Positions 56,684-64,000 of a DNA stretch of 64,000 nt are shown here, in pieces. How positions within the stretch are numbered: position 1 is the first letter of the stretch; every line of letters begins with the position of its first letter. The stretch comes from Natronogracilivirga saccharolytica (GTDB lineage: Bacteria; Bacteroidota; Rhodothermia; Balneolales; Natronogracilivirgulaceae), in the NCBI RefSeq assembly GCF_017921895.1, contig NZ_JAFIDN010000008.1, forward strand, positions 124,001 through 188,000, in the 5' to 3' direction. The position numbers and the translations under genes were made by a program. Below the pieces are notes generated by a model that was not told the origin of the DNA, made no database searches, and saw only the letters and a program-made list of their open reading frames with translations.

Positions 56684-56739
56684 AACCATGACAGAGCACA
56701 AGTTCAGAATCAGATGTGCAAGTTTAAACTGTCATGGTT
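56684..56739 (+). promoter_or_regulatory. Long inverted repeat in the nrdJ leader
   Basis: Outer arms AACCATGACAG (56684-56694) and CTGTCATGGTT (56729-56739) are perfectly complementary over 11 bases. An inner pair GCACA/TGTGC (56696-56700 and 56715-56719) extends the structure. Five T follow from 56738. It ends 55 bases before the nrdJ start and could be an attenuator-like hairpin or a protein-binding palindrome. Confidence 0.6.
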
Positions 56740-56794
56740 TTTCACTTCGTGACCTTCGGTTCATCCGTCCTTCTAAATCCTAAATCTTATACAG

Positions 56795-59700
56795 ATGCAA
56801 ATCACATCTCATTTCACAAGAACATATCAGAACGACCCCTATAAGGAAATAACATTTGAATCCCGGAAGTCAGAAATCCGGAATCCGGATGGATCTCTGG
56901 TATTTCTGCTTGAAGATGTGAAAGTGCCTTCAAACTGGTCGCAGGTTGCAACCGATATCATAGCCCAGAAATATTTTCGCAAGGCCGGAGTGCCGGCCAT
57001 GTTGAAAAAGGTCAATGAAAAGGGGGTGCCTGAATGGCTTCAGCGGTCAGAGGCGGATACAACAGGACTGAAAAAGCTGGATCCTGATAAGAGATACGGA
57101 TGCGAAACAGATGCCCGTCAGGTATTTGACCGGATGGCCGGAGCGTGGACCTACTGGGGATGGAAGCACGACTATTTCGATGCTGAAGAGGATGCGCGCA
57201 ATTTTTTCAATGAGCTTCGTTACATGCTGGCCCAACAGATGGCGGCACCAAACAGCCCGCAGTGGTTCAATACCGGCCTGCACTGGGCTTATGGAATCAA
57301 CGGACCCGCACAGGGACATTTTTACGTTGATCCGAAAACCGGCAAAGTCCATAAATCAAAAGATGCCTATACCCGGCCTCAGCCTCATGCCTGCTTTATC
57401 CAAAGTGTCAACGATGACCTGGTTAATGAAGGCGGTATCATGGACCTCTGGACCAGAGAAGCGCGGCTGTTCAAATACGGCTCCGGCACGGGAACCAACT
57501 TTTCGGATATACGCGGCGACAGTGAGGCGCTCAGCGGCGGCGGGAAATCATCCGGTCTTATGAGCTTTCTGAAGATTGGCGACCGCGCTGCCGGCGCTAT
57601 AAAATCCGGAGGCACAACACGGCGTGCCGCCAAGATGGTCACACTGGATCTGGACCATCCGGATATCGAAGAATACATCGACTGGAAAGTCAGGGAAGAA
57701 CAGAAAGTGGCATCCATCGTTGCCGGATCCAAAATATGCGAAAAGCACCTCCGCACCATTATCCGGTTTTGTCATCAGCCGGTTAAACAAGATGGCAGGG
57801 AATACAATGGAAAAATCAGCAGGGATCCCAAGAAAAACAAACTGCTCAGAGAAGCCATCAAAGAGGCAAGGCGGGATCAGGTTCCGGCCAATTATATCGA
57901 ACGGGTAATACAACTTGCAGGACAAGGGTATAAGGACATTGCGTTTGAAACCTATAATAACGACTGGAACTCGGAAGCATACAACTCCGTCAGTGGTCAG
58001 AATTCCAACAACTCCATCCGCATCCCCAATTCTTTCATGGACAGCCTGCAGCAGGGGGGCGACTGGAATCTTTACGGCCGTGTTGAAAGACGCAGGGCTT
58101 CAGAAGAAGGGCGTGATCCGCAGCCGATGAAAACCATCCGGTCACGCGACTTGTGGGATCAGATTGCATATGCCGCCTGGTCCTGTGCAGATCCCGGTAC
58201 GCAGTACCACGATACCATCAACGAATGGCACACTTGCCCGGAAGATGGACCGATCAAGGCCAGCAACCCCTGCTCGGAATACATGTTTCTGGACGATACA
58301 GCCTGCAATCTGGCTTCACTGAATCTTATGAAGTTTCAGGACGAGGGAGAGGCGAAGTTCCGGGTAGATGATTACCGGTATGCCACTCGCCTCTGGACCA
58401 TTGTTCTTGAGATATCTGTGCTCATGGCGCAGTTCCCGTCACGCAGGATTGCCGAGCTCTCCTATAAGTTTCGTACGCTCGGTCTGGGATATGCAAACAT
58501 CGGTTCGCTTCTGATGGTCAATGGTATTCCATACGACAGCCGCGAAGCCATGGCCGTTTGCGGAGCGCTGACCGCTATAATGCACATGACTTCGTATGCA
58601 ACCAGTGCTGAAATGGCTTCGGAACTTGGTGCGTTTCCAGGGTTTAAGAAAAACAGCGGACACATGATGCGCGTGATGCGCAATCACAGGCGCGCAGTAT
58701 GGAATGCCGGCGAATCAGAATATGAAGGCCTGACTATTAAACCGACAGGCATTGATGAAGAGTATTGTCCGGCATATCTGCTCAATGCAGCACGCCAGGA
58801 TGCGGACCGTGCTGTTGAGCTCGGGGAGAAATTCGGTTACCGCAATGCCCAGGTCACTGTAATCGCACCGACCGGAACCATCGGTTTGGTTATGGACTGC
58901 GATACAACCGGAATCGAGCCTGATTTTGCCCTGGTGAAGTTTAAAAAACTTGCCGGTGGCGGATATTTCAAGATCATTAATCAGAGTGTCCCGAGAGCGC
59001 TTCGATCATTGGGGTACTCGCAAAATCAGATAGAGGAAATTGTCCTTTATGCCAAGGGGACCGGCACGCTGAACGGATGTCCGACAGTCACCCATAAACG
59101 TCTGGCTGAAGCAGGGTTTACTCAGGAGAAAATTGATGCGGTCGAACAGGCCCTGCCTGCGAGTTTCGACATCAAATTTGCATTCAACCACTGGACCCTT
59201 GGTGAAAAATTCTGTAAAGATGTGCTGGGTGTCAGTGATGAACAGCTTTCTGATCCCGGTTTTGATCTGCTGCGTTATCTCGGATTTACAAGAAAGGAAA
59301 TCGAGCAGGCAAATGACTACGTCTGCGGTACGATGACAGTGGAAGGTGCACCGCACTTGAAAGAGGAACACCTTCCCGTATTTGATTGTGCCAACAAGTG
59401 CGGCAGGACCGGCACACGCTTTATCACCGCAAACGGTCACATTAACATGATGGCGGCAGCACAGCCATTTATATCCGGAGCGATTTCCAAAACGATCAAC
59501 CTGCCGAATGAGGCAACCGTTGAGGATATTCAAAACGCATATTACCAGTCCTGGCAAAAGATGCTCAAGGCCAATGCCTTGTACAGGGACGGATCCAAGC
59601 TGAGCCAGCCGCTGAATTCCATGGCAGATATCATGGATGAAATCGAGGAAGAAGAGGGCGAAGAGGCTTCAGAGGATGAGATTGTCCAGGATGAGGTAGT

Positions 59701-60454
59701 AAAAACAGCAGAAAAAATCATCCACAAGTATGTGGCCGGACGTAACAGGCTGCCTCACCGAAGAAGTGGCTATACCCAGAAATGCAAAATCGGCGGACAG
59801 TCGGTTTACCTGAGGACAGGCGAATATCAGAATGGCCAGCTTGGTGAGATTTTCATTGATATGCACAGGGAAGGTGCGGCATTCCGCAGTCTGATGAACT
59901 GCTTTGCAATTGCCATCTCACTTGGCCTGCAGCACGGTGTGCCGCTGGAGGAGTATGTCGATGCCTTCGTCTTTACAAAGTTTGAACCCAGCGGCAACGT
60001 TATAGGGAATCCTCATATAAAAATGACCACTTCTGTCATTGATTACATATTCCGGGAGCTGGCAGTAACCTATCTGGACCGTGAAGATCTGGCCCATGTC
60101 AAGCCGGAAGATCACATGAAGCGCAGTTTGCGACCCGAGCATGAGGCAGAAGCTGACGATACGAGCGCGCCGGCAAGGACCGTCCGCGGTACTGAGTCTG
60201 CAACAGAGAGCAAGAAAGACAATGCCAGTGTATCCGGAGAAGCAACAGAACAAAAGCAGGTAGTCGCCGGAAAGAGTCCTGAATCTGAAACAGGGACAAA
60301 ACGATCCGGATCGTACCGCTCGGAGGAGATGAACAGAGCAAAGGAGATGGGCTTTACAGGCGATATGTGTCCTGATTGCGGAAGTCTGACGATGGTCAGA
60401 AACGGCACCTGTCTGAAGTGTACTACATGCGGGTCAACGACGGGTTGTTCATGA
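56795..60454 (+). CDS. nrdJ: Adenosylcobalamin-dependent (class II) ribonucleotide reductase
   Basis: A 1219-residue B12-dependent ribonucleoside-diphosphate reductase, supplying dNTPs without oxygen or an iron cofactor. Recognised blocks include [64 protein letters not shown] (active-site Cys), [23 protein letters not shown], and a C-terminal zinc-ribbon-like tail with [13 protein letters not shown] and a final redox Cys (TGCS). A charged linker of about 90 residues, rich in Glu, Ser and Lys, precedes that tail. The enzyme is full length for this class. It follows the B12 receptor and propeller genes, so B12 import and B12 use are adjacent. Confidence 0.97.
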   Translation: MQITSHFTRTYQNDPYKEITFESRKSEIRNPDGSLVFLLEDVKVPSNWSQVATDIIAQKYFRKAGVPAMLKKVNEKGVPEWLQRSEADTTGLKKLDPDKRYGCETDARQVFDRMAGAWTYWGWKHDYFDAEEDARNFFNELRYMLAQQMAAPNSPQWFNTGLHWAYGINGPAQGHFYVDPKTGKVHKSKDAYTRPQPHACFIQSVNDDLVNEGGIMDLWTREARLFKYGSGTGTNFSDIRGDSEALSGGGKSSGLMSFLKIGDRAAGAIKSGGTTRRAAKMVTLDLDHPDIEEYIDWKVREEQKVASIVAGSKICEKHLRTIIRFCHQPVKQDGREYNGKISRDPKKNKLLREAIKEARRDQVPANYIERVIQLAGQGYKDIAFETYNNDWNSEAYNSVSGQNSNNSIRIPNSFMDSLQQGGDWNLYGRVERRRASEEGRDPQPMKTIRSRDLWDQIAYAAWSCADPGTQYHDTINEWHTCPEDGPIKASNPCSEYMFLDDTACNLASLNLMKFQDEGEAKFRVDDYRYATRLWTIVLEISVLMAQFPSRRIAELSYKFRTLGLGYANIGSLLMVNGIPYDSREAMAVCGALTAIMHMTSYATSAEMASELGAFPGFKKNSGHMMRVMRNHRRAVWNAGESEYEGLTIKPTGIDEEYCPAYLLNAARQDADRAVELGEKFGYRNAQVTVIAPTGTIGLVMDCDTTGIEPDFALVKFKKLAGGGYFKIINQSVPRALRSLGYSQNQIEEIVLYAKGTGTLNGCPTVTHKRLAEAGFTQEKIDAVEQALPASFDIKFAFNHWTLGEKFCKDVLGVSDEQLSDPGFDLLRYLGFTRKEIEQANDYVCGTMTVEGAPHLKEEHLPVFDCANKCGRTGTRFITANGHINMMAAAQPFISGAISKTINLPNEATVEDIQNAYYQSWQKMLKANALYRDGSKLSQPLNSMADIMDEIEEEEGEEASEDEIVQDEVVKTAEKIIHKYVAGRNRLPHRRSGYTQKCKIGGQSVYLRTGEYQNGQLGEIFIDMHREGAAFRSLMNCFAIAISLGLQHGVPLEEYVDAFVFTKFEPSGNVIGNPHIKMTTSVIDYIFRELAVTYLDREDLAHVKPEDHMKRSLRPEHEAEADDTSAPARTVRGTESATESKKDNASVSGEATEQKQVVAGKSPESETGTKRSGSYRSEEMNRAKEMGFTGDMCPDCGSLTMVRNGTCLKCTTCGSTTGCS

Positions 60455-60476
60455 ACTTGTTTTCCGAACAACCCGT
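60440..60476 (+). terminator. Hairpin at the nrdJ stop codon, probable terminator
   Basis: Perfect 11-pair stem ACGGGTTGTTC/GAACAACCCGT with a 15-base loop containing the nrdJ stop codon. Only TTT follows, so as an intrinsic terminator it is weak in T-tract; it may also serve as end-protection or for the convergent small gene. Confidence 0.6.
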
Positions 60477-60515
60477 TTAGCGTTGCTCTCAGTATGAGAG
60501 AGGGTACTGCCTGAA

Positions 60516-60668
60516 TCAATAGGCGGTATCTCTTTTAAAGGGGAATATACGGCGAATCCAGGATCTGATTACTTCGTGCAAGCGGTTATACAAGCCATTG
60601 TGATACTTCTCAAATGCATGGAATCTCTCGTACATTCTGGTTCTGTCTTCATGATGTAGTTTATTCAT
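60516..60668 (-). CDS. Small basic protein of 50 residues, unknown function
   Basis: A short reverse-strand frame with ATG at 60668-60666 and TGA at 60518-60516. GGAGG lies seven bases before the ATG, a near-perfect ribosome binding site in a genome where such sites are rare. The protein starts MNKLHHEDRTRMYERFHAFE and ends IRRIFPFKRDTAY; it is rich in His, Arg, Lys and aromatic residues, with one possible amphipathic helix (about 8-40) and no signal or membrane segment. It fills the otherwise long nrdJ-epimerase gap. It resembles no family I know. Confidence 0.6.
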   Translation of the reverse strand: MNKLHHEDRTRMYERFHAFEKYHNGLYNRLHEVIRSWIRRIFPFKRDTAY

Positions 60669-60871
60669 GGCAATACCTCCTTTAAATTTAGAATACTTTT
60701 GAAAATAATCAGTGATAGTGATAATAATTGTAAGCGCTTTTATTGCTTATATGATACTGAAAAAGCGGTTTTTTTGCAACCGGTATTTTGTTTGTCTCAG
60801 CATTCAGCTGAATAACTGATACTTCCGGTAATCATCCCAATACGTTATATTGTCACGCACCAATATTAGTA

Positions 60872-61909
60872 ATGCAAAAGATCGTTATGACAACATTTAA
60901 TTTGACAGCGGAGGAGTTTAACCTGCCTTTAAAAAGGACATTCACCATATCCAGAGGTTCGAGAGATGAAGTAAGAAATGTTTTGATCCGGATATCTGCA
61001 GAAGGTGTTACCGGGACAGGTGAGGCCGCACCCAATCACAGATATGAAGAGACTCAGGAGTCTGCTATTCAGTACCTCAGCCAATTCGGTGAATTTTCCC
61101 TGAACAATCCTTTCGACGTATCTGAGCTGGTCTCCGCAATGGAAAAAGCAGCACCCGGTGAATATGCCGCAAAAGCCGGTCTTGAGATGGCTCTGTACGA
61201 CTGGATTGGCAAAAAGCTCAATATTCCGCTATACAAACTGCTGCAGGCTCCTGACCGCAAAGGTCCCCGTACCACCTTTACTTTTGGTATCGACAAGCCG
61301 GAGAAAATGCGGGAAAAAGTGGAGGATGCCGGGCCATATCCCTTGCTTAAGGTAAAAATGGGTACAAGTGATGATAAGGAAATCATGGATGCGATCAGGG
61401 AGCATACCGATAAACCTGTATTGGTTGATGCAAATGAAGGATGGCAGACATTTGACAAAGCCCTTGAAATGATCCGGTTTCTTGAGGACAAGAATGTCTT
61501 TCTCATTGAACAACCGATGCCGGCTGAATGCAAAAAGGAGATGCGGAAGCTGAAATTCAAATCTTCCATTCCGCTTGTTGCAGATGAAAGCATAACGGGA
61601 AGAGAGTCACTTGTGGAACTGTCTGCACAGTTTCATGGAATAAATATAAAGTTGATGAAAACGGGTGCGATCAGCAGTTCGCTCAGAATCATTCATGCTG
61701 CAAGAAAACTGGGACTTCAGGTTATGACAGGGTGCATGGTTGAGTCTGCCATTGCCGATACAGCATCTGCTCTGGTGTCTCTCTGGGCTGATTATGCTGA
61801 TCTGGACGGGCATCTTCTGGTAGCTGAAAACCCGGTAAAAGGACTCGAGGTTTTGCCTGACGGATACATCCGACTGCGGAATATACCCGGTTTGGGGTTG
61901 CTTGAATAA
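60872..61909 (+). CDS. Dipeptide epimerase (L-Ala-D/L-Glu epimerase type, enolase superfamily)
   Basis: A 345-residue enolase-superfamily enzyme of the muconate lactonising subgroup that racemises the C-terminal residue of dipeptides, typically L-Ala-D-Glu from murein turnover. The capping domain (FNLPLKRTFTISRGSRDEVRNVLIRI) is followed by the barrel with the KxK acid/base pair (LLKVKMGTSD), metal ligands Asp (LVDANEGW), Glu (LIEQPMP) and Asp (VADESITG), and the second Lys (NIKLMKTGAI). ATG at 60872 or 60887 may be the start. It stands alone; function in peptidoglycan recycling is inferred from family. Confidence 0.9.
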   Translation: MQKIVMTTFNLTAEEFNLPLKRTFTISRGSRDEVRNVLIRISAEGVTGTGEAAPNHRYEETQESAIQYLSQFGEFSLNNPFDVSELVSAMEKAAPGEYAAKAGLEMALYDWIGKKLNIPLYKLLQAPDRKGPRTTFTFGIDKPEKMREKVEDAGPYPLLKVKMGTSDDKEIMDAIREHTDKPVLVDANEGWQTFDKALEMIRFLEDKNVFLIEQPMPAECKKEMRKLKFKSSIPLVADESITGRESLVELSAQFHGINIKLMKTGAISSSLRIIHAARKLGLQVMTGCMVESAIADTASALVSLWADYADLDGHLLVAENPVKGLEVLPDGYIRLRNIPGLGLLE

Positions 61910-61999
61910 AGCATTAATTATTTTTGTAACAATCCATCATTTGGCTCCTCCTATTAGTAGACAAACTAAAACAAGTTTTCAGTTCAGGAGTACCAAATC

Positions 62000-62608
62000 A
62001 TGGAAATGTATCCACCAATCACAATTACTTCCCGCGTTGAGTTATTTACGAGGAAAAACGCAAGAGCTATCAGTCCGGTATCAAACGCGCTTGATCATGA
62101 GTCATTTACAGCTCATCGGTCAGGCTTCCGTTCACCCAACCTGAAGCTGGTAGACTTGCAAAGAAGTAATGGGAATAACGGACATAGCAGATCAGATACA
62201 CTGTCATGGCCGGAAACCAAAAACAGCCAGGGTGTACATAAATTCAAAGCTTTGCATATAGAAGATGACGACGAAATCCGTTATCTGGTCAGGGCTTTTT
62301 TGAAAAATTATGTAGACCTTGATCCCGCTGTGGATGCTCAGGATGCATTCGGATACACATCCCAAAATCGATACGATTTCATTATTACGGATATCAACCT
62401 TGGCGACGGTCCCGACGGGATCGAAGCAACCCGGAAAATCAAGGAAATGACAAATTACAGTGATATTCCTGTCATAGCAGCAACCGCAAATGCAGGGACT
62501 GATATCCGTAATAAATGCAAGGAAGTCGGAATGGATGCCTTTTTGCTTAAGCCATTCATGAAAAAAGACCTGATTAACACTATTGATCAGGTTATGAACC
62601 GGCAGTAA
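62000..62608 (+). CDS. Response regulator receiver protein with N-terminal extension
   Basis: A 202-residue protein. Residues 81-202 are a CheY-like receiver with acidic pocket Asp89/Asp90 (HIEDDDE), phospho-acceptor Asp131 (IITDINLG), Thr162 (AATANAG) and Lys184 (LLKPF). Residues 1-80 are hydrophilic, rich in Ser, Asn and Arg, with no recognised domain. No output domain follows the receiver. GGAG lies eight bases before ATG at 62000, which supports this start. It lies 33 bases before the TPR membrane protein, so the two may be an operon. The sensor kinase partner is not in the window. Confidence 0.9.
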   Translation: MEMYPPITITSRVELFTRKNARAISPVSNALDHESFTAHRSGFRSPNLKLVDLQRSNGNNGHSRSDTLSWPETKNSQGVHKFKALHIEDDDEIRYLVRAFLKNYVDLDPAVDAQDAFGYTSQNRYDFIITDINLGDGPDGIEATRKIKEMTNYSDIPVIAATANAGTDIRNKCKEVGMDAFLLKPFMKKDLINTIDQVMNRQ

Positions 62609-62641
62609 CCATTTTTAACGACTTAGATTCAGGAAACGAAA

Positions 62642-63397
62642 GTGAACAATAAAGAAAAATATCTACTTGAAGCCCGGATTGATGCTTACCGCAGAGGTGA
62701 GTTGTCGGATGAGCAGATAGACAAGCTATGGGAAGAGTTGATTGAATATCCCGAGTATCTTGATTATCTGAAGAATTCAGTAAATCTGGAAGCCATCGCT
62801 ACTGAAGAAGATAATGCAGTCACTGATGCAGCATCAGCCCGCAGGAATACCCGTAAAAGCAAGCCGGAATTCTACAAAATACCTGCGATGTGGGGACGTG
62901 TTGCCGCAACGCTGCTTGTAATTGCCGGAGTACTGTCCGTTGTATATCTTTTTGGTTCAGACTATATATTTGAACCTAAGCCAATGAAGGAAATCGAACT
63001 GGATACCTATCGTTCATCAACTATCCCTTCGGCAGAGTTTGACCGGAAAGTTCAGGAAGCAATCAATCTTGCATCCCTGGAAAAATACCATGAAGCTCTT
63101 CAGAAACTGGAAGAAATGGAAGAGAACGAACTGACCACTGAACAAATTATTTCACTTCATATCAACAAAGGTTCAATTCACTATAACAGCGGTGATTATT
63201 TGGCGGCCAAAGATGTTTTCCATGGCATACTGGATGAAGATTATGATCTGCATGTATTGACCAGGGAAAAAGTGCACTGGTTTCTTGGCAATGCCTATCT
63301 GCAGCTGGAAGAGGAAGGAAAAGCTCAGCAGCACATCAAGAAAACCTATGAGTTGAATGGTGCCTATCGCAGACTTGCCGAGCGATATATGGATTAG
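62642..63397 (+). CDS. Single-pass membrane protein with TPR-like repeats
   Basis: A 251-residue protein starting with GTG at 62642. The N-terminal 70 residues (YRRGELSDEQIDKLWEELIEYPEYLDYL) resemble the cytoplasmic part of anti-sigma-like proteins of Bacteroidota. One transmembrane helix is at about 82-104 (GRVAATLLVIAGVLSVVYLFG). The extracytoplasmic part holds TPR-like repeats (KVQEAINLASLEKYHEALQKLEEM, INKGSIHYNSGDYLAAKDVFHGI, KVHWFLGNAYLQLEEEGKAQQHIKK). Similar TPR-membrane proteins accompany CHAT proteins; the CHAT gene is convergent with this one, 85 bases away. Partner and function are not known. Confidence 0.75.
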   Translation: MNNKEKYLLEARIDAYRRGELSDEQIDKLWEELIEYPEYLDYLKNSVNLEAIATEEDNAVTDAASARRNTRKSKPEFYKIPAMWGRVAATLLVIAGVLSVVYLFGSDYIFEPKPMKEIELDTYRSSTIPSAEFDRKVQEAINLASLEKYHEALQKLEEMEENELTTEQIISLHINKGSIHYNSGDYLAAKDVFHGILDEDYDLHVLTREKVHWFLGNAYLQLEEEGKAQQHIKKTYELNGAYRRLAERYMD

Positions 63398-63441
63398 ATA
63401 ATCACAGAACTTTCAAAAACGCAGTGTTATCCAAAACATCA

Positions 63442-63479
63442 GAGCGGATTCCAGCATAGTTTGGGGTCCGCTTTTTTAT
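63442..63479 (+). terminator. Terminator between the TPR protein and the convergent CHAT gene
   Basis: Stem AGCGGA/TCCGCT extended by two T-G and two C-G pairs to ten, with a ten-base loop, followed by TTTTTATT. It starts 45 bases after the TPR gene stop and ends four bases before the CHAT gene stop on the other strand. Confidence 0.8.
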
Positions 63480-63482
63480 TTA

Positions 63483-64000
63483 TCAGCTCAGGAAGTAAGA
63501 TTTAATTCTGACCGGAACTCTCAGCCATGCCAGGACAAGTGACAGTATCCCGAAAAGCAGAATGGCAGAAGCTATGATCCAGGGTCTGTTGGATGGAATA
63601 ATGGGGTCGACATTGCCATAGATAACAAAAGATCCCCAGGAGGAGGGGTTGCTGTTAACATGATTGATATAATCAACCTTGGCCTTCTGCATGGCTTCAC
63701 TCTTGCTGTACCCTTCGTTTAAGTAGGAGTAAAAAGACACAGACATATCATATGCAGGACGGTCCCGGATGGTCCACAAGTTCATTACCAGACTCTGAAC
63801 ACCTGCGTAGTTGAAAGCACGGCTGAAACCAACAATGCCGCTGCCCTGGATGTAATTACCTGATCCGGACTCACAGGAGTTGAGCATAATCATTTCATTG
63901 GACAGATCCATATCAAAAAGCTCATAGGCATAAATAAGTCCGTCTTCAGAAATCTGGCTGCTTCCGGGATTACTATTATCTGTGTGAATATCCGGATTTA
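63483..64000 (-). CDS. CHAT-domain protein with C-terminal membrane anchor (5' part outside window)
   Basis: The reverse-strand frame is open to the window edge; 172 residues are visible. The CHAT (caspase HetF-associated with TPRs) core is seen: LIYAYELFDMDLSNEMIMLNSCESGSG, with the catalytic Cys in LNSCESG, then GIVGFSRAFNYAGVQSLVMNLWTI and SWGSFVIYGN, both typical of CHAT. The catalytic His lies upstream and cannot be checked. A transmembrane helix (WIIASAILLFGILSLVLAWL) and a short basic tail end the protein, an anchor that is also common in Bacteroidota CHAT-TPR proteins. The upstream part probably carries TPR repeats. Confidence 0.88.
   Translation of the reverse strand, partial: NPDIHTDNSNPGSSQISEDGLIYAYELFDMDLSNEMIMLNSCESGSGNYIQGSGIVGFSRAFNYAGVQSLVMNLWTIRDRPAYDMSVSFYSYLNEGYSKSEAMQKAKVDYINHVNSNPSSWGSFVIYGNVDPIIPSNRPWIIASAILLFGILSLVLAWLRVPVRIKSYFLS

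Noticed and set aside
56430-56794. A second cobalamin riboswitch or NrdR box before nrdJ
   Set aside because: The B12 core (AAAAGGGAA, GCCACTG, B12 box) is absent and no sequence fits the NrdR palindrome well enough.
1-64000. tRNA, rRNA, CRISPR, insertion sequence or prophage elements
   Set aside because: Looked for cloverleaf ends, regular direct repeats, transposase motifs and phage structural genes; nothing convincing was seen. A tRNA scan would be needed to be certain about tRNA genes.

Overview
The window looks like a chromosome segment of a Bacteroidota/Rhodothermota-type (FCB group) bacterium, most plausibly Balneolota-like. Evidence seen in the sequence: several secreted proteins end in a FlgD-like/type IX sorting tail with the NPFN signature; there is a PorV/PorQ-family protein, TonB-dependent receptors with N-terminal carboxypeptidase-like domains, a DUF3098 protein, a TTTG-N19-TAnnTTTx promoter, and few Shine-Dalgarno sites. 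The exact genus cannot be told from sequence reading alone. No tRNA, rRNA, CRISPR array, insertion sequence or prophage was recognised.

Layout. 1-8.2 kb: the conserved translation/RNA block nusA (tail)-infB-rbfA-truB-ribF-rpsO-pnp, with terminators after rpsO and pnp. 8.3-13.5 kb: an M16 peptidase, asnS with an unusual coiled-coil insertion, holA, and a reverse-strand cyclopropane fatty acid synthase. 13.9-18.6 kb: polyamine genes (AdoMet decarboxylase, pyruvoyl arginine decarboxylase, spermidine synthase), an Omp85 protein, and N-carbamoylputrescine amidase on the other strand. 18.8-22.5 kb: small membrane protein, DUF92 protein, dicarboxylate/amino-acid symporter, TPR protein.

22.5-28.9 kb (reverse strand): three exported proteins with sorting tails, one EEP-fold nuclease/phosphatase-like and two with paired HKD (phospholipase D/nuclease) motifs. 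29.2-41.1 kb (forward): a large surface gene set of two sorting-tail proteins, a lipoprotein, a TonB receptor, a PorV-like barrel and a beta-propeller lipoprotein, followed by an aldo/keto reductase and a lipoprotein metalloprotease. This is the least understood block.

44.5-52.5 kb: a DksA-type protein, then a transition-metal uptake locus: MntR/DtxR-type regulator, binding protein, ATPase, two permeases (one fused to a DtxR-like sensor domain), and divergently a ZnuD-like TonB receptor. Two matching TTTAG-N6-CTAAA palindromes lie in the divergent promoter region, each on a -7-like element. 52.6-60.5 kb: a cobalamin riboswitch, a BtuB-like receptor, a secreted beta-propeller that may act like BtuG, an array of DnaA boxes, and the B12-dependent ribonucleotide reductase: B12 import placed directly before a major B12 user. 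60.5-64 kb: an unlisted 50-residue ORF with a strong ribosome binding site, dipeptide epimerase, a response regulator, a membrane TPR protein, and the C-terminal part of a membrane-anchored CHAT protease-like protein cut by the window edge.
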